DNA from: Gammaproteobacteria bacterium
GTDB lineage: Bacteria; Pseudomonadota; Gammaproteobacteria; UBA9214
Length of the DNA stretch: 9,078 nt
Assembly (NCBI GenBank): GCA_030599705.1
Contig: JAUVNM010000048.1
Span: forward strand, 1 to 9,078
Reading direction: 5' to 3'
Shown: positions 5,625 through 9,078 of the stretch, in pieces
Layout: each line of letters opens with the position of its first letter
How positions within the stretch are numbered: position 1 is the first letter of the stretch
Made by a program: the position numbers and the translations under genes
The notes under the pieces: generated by a model
Databases searched by the model: none
What the model was told of the DNA's origin: nothing
Seen by the model: the letters and a program-made list of their open reading frames with translations, nothing else

Positions 5625-7831
5625 AGCGCCTCAATCCGGGCATCATGCCGATGCTGCTGCTGTTCACACTGCTGCTGGTGTCGCTGTGGCTGATGAGCGA
5701 TGCCACGCATAACTCGGAACGCTTTGGCGAGCACTATTCCTGGCTGCTGCTGGTCAACGCGGTCATCCTGGTGGTGCTGGGTGCACTGGTCGTTGCCAAT
5801 ATCATCTGGCTCTTCAGGCAGCAGCGCAAACAGGCGGTCGGTGCAAAACTGACCACCCGGCTGGTGATCATGTTCGTGGTGCTGTCCCTCGTACCGGTGT
5901 CACTGGTTTACTATTTCTCGCTGCAGTTTCTCCAGCGCGGCATCGACAGCTGGTTCGACGTGGAGATTGAAGAGGCGCTCGAAGACGCGCTCGATCTAAG
6001 CCGCACGTCGCTCGACGTCCGGCTGCGTGACGTGCTGCGTCTTTCCCAGAGTATGGCCGATGAAATTTCAGAGTCCCCTGCCGCCACCATTGCGCTGAAC
6101 CTGTATGACATCAGGGTACGCAGCGGGGCCGCCGAGCTGACCCTGCTCGGCAGTGACGGCCGTATCATTGCATCCAGCAGTGCGGACCCGACCGATATCG
6201 TGCCCTACCGGCCTTCCGGTGCAATGCTGCAGGTGCTGCATGACGGCCGGCACTATATCGGGCTGGTCCCCGTGGGCGAGTCCGGCCTGTATGCCATCGC
6301 CCTGATCCCGGTCGCATCGTCGCGCGAGGATGGCGAGGTCTATGCATTCGTGACGATGTTTTCTGTTTCAGAGCGTCTCAGCGTGCTTGCCGGCAGTGTC
6401 CAGTCTGCCTATAGCCACTACAAGGAACTGGCGTATTTGCGCAAGCCGCTGAAATTCAGCTACACCGTGACGCTGTCGATCGTCCTGGTGATGAGCCTGC
6501 TGGCCTCGATCTGGGCTGCATTCCTGTCGGCGCGCCGCACCGTGGCGCCGGTCAAGGAAATGGCCAGGGCGACCCGTGCTGTCGCCGAAGGGGACTACAG
6601 CAAGCGACTCGCGGTTGTCAGTGATGACGAGCTCGGCTTCCTGGCGCGTTCGTTCAATGACATGACGCGCCGCCTCGCACAGGCGCGTGACCAGGCACGC
6701 AAGAGCCAGTACCAGGTCGAGGGCCAGCGTGCCTACCTGGAGGCCGTGCTGGCAAACCTGTCATCCGGGGTGATCAGCCTGGACGCGGATGCCAATATCC
6801 GCGCGGTGAACAGTGTGGCACGGCAGAACCTGGGTATGGATATCAAGTCCTATCTGGGCAAGCCGGTTGCCTCGGTGGCTTCCGGGCATGCGTATCTTCA
6901 GCCATTTATCGACGTGATCGAAAGACACCGCGGCAAGGGCAAGCCGCTGTGGCAGGAGGAGGTGTCGTTGTTCGGCGTCAGCGGCCGCCAGGTATTGATG
7001 TGCCGGGGTACGCGTCTGCGGGGGATCGGGTCGCGCCGGGGCGGGCATGTGATCGTCTTTGACGATGTGACTGAACTGATACAGGCGCAGCGTGATGCGG
7101 CCTGGGGTGAGGTGGCGCGCCGGCTGGCGCACGAGATCAAGAACCCGCTTACACCGATACAGCTGTCGGCGGAGCGTCTGCGCCGCCGGTTTATCGACCG
7201 CATGGACGAGAAAGATGTCGAGGTGCTCGATCGCGCCACACGTACCATCGTCAATCAGGTCGAGGCGATGAAGACAATGGTCAATGCCTTCAGTGAATAT
7301 GCGCGGGTACCCCGGATCAGCCTGAAGGCGGTTGATCTGAACCAGTTGATACAGGAAGTTCTTGATCTCTACCGGGATAACGGCGTGAAAGTACGTTTCA
7401 AACTGCAACTGGATAGCAAACGATCATATATTGAGGGTGACACCGGGCGGTTGCGGCAATTGCTGCATAACCTGATAAAAAATGCCCAGGAGGCCGTGGC
7501 TGAAACCCCGGATGCATGCATTACCGTAACAACGCAATCCGGAGAAGATGTGCAGCGGCCGTATGTCGATCTGTTCATTGATGACAATGGCCCGGGGTTT
7601 CGCCCGCAGATCATGGATAATCTTTTTGAGCCTTATGTGTCCACAAAGCACAAGGGCAGTGGTCTCGGGCTGGCGATAGTGAAAAAGATCGTTGAAGAGC
7701 ATGGCGGGGTGATCGTAGCCGGTACCAGTCCGGATGCCGGGGCACGAATCCATATCCGGCTGCAGGCGCTGGACAAGGATATCCGGGATATCGGGGATGG
7801 CAAGAATTCTTCCACGGGGGGTGCTATATAA
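5606..7831 (+). CDS. ntrY: NtrY-type membrane sensor histidine kinase
   Basis: Inner-membrane sensor kinase of the NtrYX two-component system, associated in other proteobacteria with nitrogen metabolism, redox and envelope responses. With the start at 5606 it has 741 residues: three N-terminal membrane helices (about 15-32, 45-70, 83-106), a periplasmic region (about 107-282), a fourth helix (284-307), HAMP (308-361), PAS (about 372-485), then the kinase core. The H-box HEIKNPLTPIQLS carries the phosphorylated His509; the N-box NLIKNAQEA has Asn646; DNGPGF (670-675) and GSGLGLAI (694-701) complete an intact ATP-binding domain. ATG 5606 is preferred because it overlaps DUF4390 by 19 nt, as in the rest of the operon, and gives a short basic N-terminus; GTG 5579 and ATG 5645 are alternatives. 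No strong Shine-Dalgarno is seen. The partner regulator follows after 76 nt. The sensed signal is not evident from the sequence. Confidence 0.93.
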   Translation: MAAGKIKRLNPGIMPMLLLFTLLLVSLWLMSDATHNSERFGEHYSWLLLVNAVILVVLGALVVANIIWLFRQQRKQAVGAKLTTRLVIMFVVLSLVPVSLVYYFSLQFLQRGIDSWFDVEIEEALEDALDLSRTSLDVRLRDVLRLSQSMADEISESPAATIALNLYDIRVRSGAAELTLLGSDGRIIASSSADPTDIVPYRPSGAMLQVLHDGRHYIGLVPVGESGLYAIALIPVASSREDGEVYAFVTMFSVSERLSVLAGSVQSAYSHYKELAYLRKPLKFSYTVTLSIVLVMSLLASIWAAFLSARRTVAPVKEMARATRAVAEGDYSKRLAVVSDDELGFLARSFNDMTRRLAQARDQARKSQYQVEGQRAYLEAVLANLSSGVISLDADANIRAVNSVARQNLGMDIKSYLGKPVASVASGHAYLQPFIDVIERHRGKGKPLWQEEVSLFGVSGRQVLMCRGTRLRGIGSRRGGHVIVFDDVTELIQAQRDAAWGEVARRLAHEIKNPLTPIQLSAERLRRRFIDRMDEKDVEVLDRATRTIVNQVEAMKTMVNAFSEYARVPRISLKAVDLNQLIQEVLDLYRDNGVKVRFKLQLDSKRSYIEGDTGRLRQLLHNLIKNAQEAVAETPDACITVTTQSGEDVQRPYVDLFIDDNGPGFRPQIMDNLFEPYVSTKHKGSGLGLAIVKKIVEEHGGVIVAGTSPDAGARIHIRLQALDKDIRDIGDGKNSSTGGAI

Positions 7832-7832
7832 T
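7827..7832 (+). promoter_or_regulatory. Possible internal -10 element upstream of ntrX
   Basis: A perfect TATAAT spans the ntrY stop codon, 75 nt before the ntrX start, next to a partly overlapping TGCTATATA that resembles an extended -10. No convincing -35 lies 16-18 bp upstream (the hexamer at 17 bp is GAATTC). It could allow ntrX to be transcribed apart from the operon, but this rests on one hexamer. Confidence 0.25.
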
Positions 7833-7907
7833 GGATAACTTCATACCCGGTCTTGCCAGGCGGCGGCTTGTGTGTGATTGTTCCATGGTTAACAACGGAC
7901 ACTGAAG

Positions 7908-9078
7908 ATGACAACACGCCATGTGCTAGTGGTTGATGATGAGCCTGATATTCGCGACCTGGTTCGCGAAATACTTGAAGACGAGGGCTATACCGTTACC
8001 ACGGCTGAAGATGGAGAGGCAGCGCGCAAGGCACGGCGTACCCGGCGACCGGACCTGATCCTGCTCGATATCTGGATGGAAGATATTGACGGAATCACCC
8101 TGTTGCGCGAGTGGTCAGAGGGCGGGGACCTGCCCTGCCCCGTAGTGATGATGTCCGGCCATGGCACGGTCGAAACGGCCGTGGAGGCAACCCGCCTCGG
8201 TGCCTATGATTTTCTCGAAAAGCCGATCTCCCTCGCCAAGTTGCTGCTGACAGTCGAGCGCGCCTTCGAAAGCGCCAAACTGCAGCGGGAAAATGTCGGC
8301 CTGCGCCAGTCTGTGCGACCGGTTATCGAGCCCATTGGCAAAAGCCCGGTAATGGAAGAACTCAGGGAGCAGGCGCGCAAGATTGCGCATCACAAAAGCT
8401 GGGTGCTGATCCATGGCGAGTCCGGTGTCGGCAAGGAGACGTTCGCACGCTATATACATGAACAGAGTGCGCGCCGCGAAGGACCGTTTGTGGAGATCGC
8501 CGTGGGTTCTATCTCGACGGACAATTCCGCGGTAGAGCTGTTCGGGCAGGAAGAAGGTGACAGTATCCACTACGGCAGGCTTGAGCAGGCGAACGGAGGC
8601 ACCCTGTGTATCGGCGATATCGCCGACATGGACATGCCGACACAGACCCGGTTGCTGAGCGTATTCCAGACAAATTCATTTACCCGGGTTGGCGGCAGTG
8701 AGGATGTTGAAGTGGATCTCAGGGTGATCGCGACTACCCAGCGCAATCTTGAGGAAGAGGTCGCTGCGGGCCGTTTCAGGGATGACCTGTTCTACCATTT
8801 GAATGTCGTGCCGCTGCATATACCGGCATTGCGTGAGCATGCCGATGACGTGCATGACCTGCTCAATTTTTACATCGACTACTTTGTCGGCAATGAAAAG
8901 CTGGCTTATCGCCATTTTGGTGTTGCTGCACAGAACCGCATGCGCAACTATGGCTGGCCAGGCAACATTCGGGAACTCAAGAACCTGGTGCAGCGCCTGC
9001 TGATACTCGGTTCCAGTGAGGAAATCGGTACGGACGAAATCGAGCAGTCACTCAATTCACAGGCCGCAGCAGCTGCCC
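7908..9078 (+). CDS. ntrX: NtrX-type response regulator with a degenerate AAA+ domain, 3'-truncated
   Basis: Cytoplasmic regulator paired with NtrY; 390 residues are visible and the C-terminal Fis-type helix-turn-helix is expected beyond the right edge. The receiver domain (about 4-118) is complete: acidic pocket Asp10/Asp11, phosphoacceptor Asp54, Ser83 and Lys105. The AAA+ domain (about 143-370) keeps Walker A GESGVGKE (170-177), the FR arginine (Arg291) and the sensor II motif PGNIREL (351-357). It lacks GAFTGA: after ELFGQEEG comes DSIHYG (218-223), about 5 residues shorter than NtrC. Walker B reads LCIGDI (233-238) rather than LFLDEI, and FYHLNV (295-300) has His297 where sigma54 activators have Arg. 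It may therefore regulate without sigma54 remodelling. ATG 7908 has GGA 8 nt upstream and begins directly into the receiver strand. The family call rests on the ntrY neighbour and the shortened loop; other NtrC-family regulators are less likely. Confidence 0.88.
   Translation, partial: MTTRHVLVVDDEPDIRDLVREILEDEGYTVTTAEDGEAARKARRTRRPDLILLDIWMEDIDGITLLREWSEGGDLPCPVVMMSGHGTVETAVEATRLGAYDFLEKPISLAKLLLTVERAFESAKLQRENVGLRQSVRPVIEPIGKSPVMEELREQARKIAHHKSWVLIHGESGVGKETFARYIHEQSARREGPFVEIAVGSISTDNSAVELFGQEEGDSIHYGRLEQANGGTLCIGDIADMDMPTQTRLLSVFQTNSFTRVGGSEDVEVDLRVIATTQRNLEEEVAAGRFRDDLFYHLNVVPLHIPALREHADDVHDLLNFYIDYFVGNEKLAYRHFGVAAQNRMRNYGWPGNIRELKNLVQRLLILGSSEEIGTDEIEQSLNSQAAAAA

Noticed and set aside
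6761..7408. 215-codon minus-strand open frame within ntrY
   Set aside because: Antisense to the PAS and kinase core, whose motifs are intact.
7777..7793. Two GATATC copies close together near the end of ntrY
   Set aside because: Explained by the coding repeat Asp-Ile-Arg-Asp-Ile; only two copies and no array.
8115..8570. 151-codon minus-strand open frame within ntrX
   Set aside because: Antisense to the receiver and AAA+ domains; no independent signal.

Overview
This window is ordinary chromosomal housekeeping DNA from a GC-rich gammaproteobacterium. The gene order (a LysM-protein gene and dprA on the minus strand; def, fmt, rsmB, a DUF4390 gene, ntrY and ntrX on the plus strand) and the protein sequences fit a Chromatiales/Ectothiorhodospiraceae-like lineage. 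E. coli has the related arrangement smf(dprA) / def-fmt-rsmB-trkA. The lineage assignment is an inference from synteny and protein motifs. I see no mobile element, phage gene, tRNA, rRNA or CRISPR array.

Minus-strand block (1-1978): a secreted LysM-domain protein gene (1978 to 944), then dprA (865 to beyond the left edge; 288 residues visible). The two are co-oriented, 78 bp apart, and are probably one transcription unit.

Divergent spacer (1979-2187): holds the likely promoter of the plus-strand operon and a small AT-rich palindrome.

Plus-strand block (2188-9078): def and fmt form the deformylase/formyltransferase pair that removes and adds the N-formyl group of initiator methionine. They are separated by 67 bp that can fold into one clear hairpin. 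rsmB (16S rRNA m5C967 methyltransferase) overlaps fmt by 4 nt. A periplasmic DUF4390 protein overlaps rsmB by 22 nt. An NtrY-type membrane histidine kinase probably overlaps DUF4390 by 19 nt. After 76 nt comes an NtrX-type response regulator, cut by the right edge after residue 390. This tight packing suggests one operon in which DUF4390, NtrY and NtrX form a signalling sub-block downstream of translation and ribosome-modification genes.

The most notable observation is in NtrX. The kinase looks fully intact and the receiver keeps its phosphoacceptor, but the AAA+ output domain lacks the GAFTGA sigma54-contact loop, has an altered Walker B (Gly-Asp in place of Asp-Glu) and has His in place of the second arginine-finger Arg. 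This NtrX is therefore unlikely to be a conventional sigma54 ATPase activator. I found no wholly undescribed multi-gene system.
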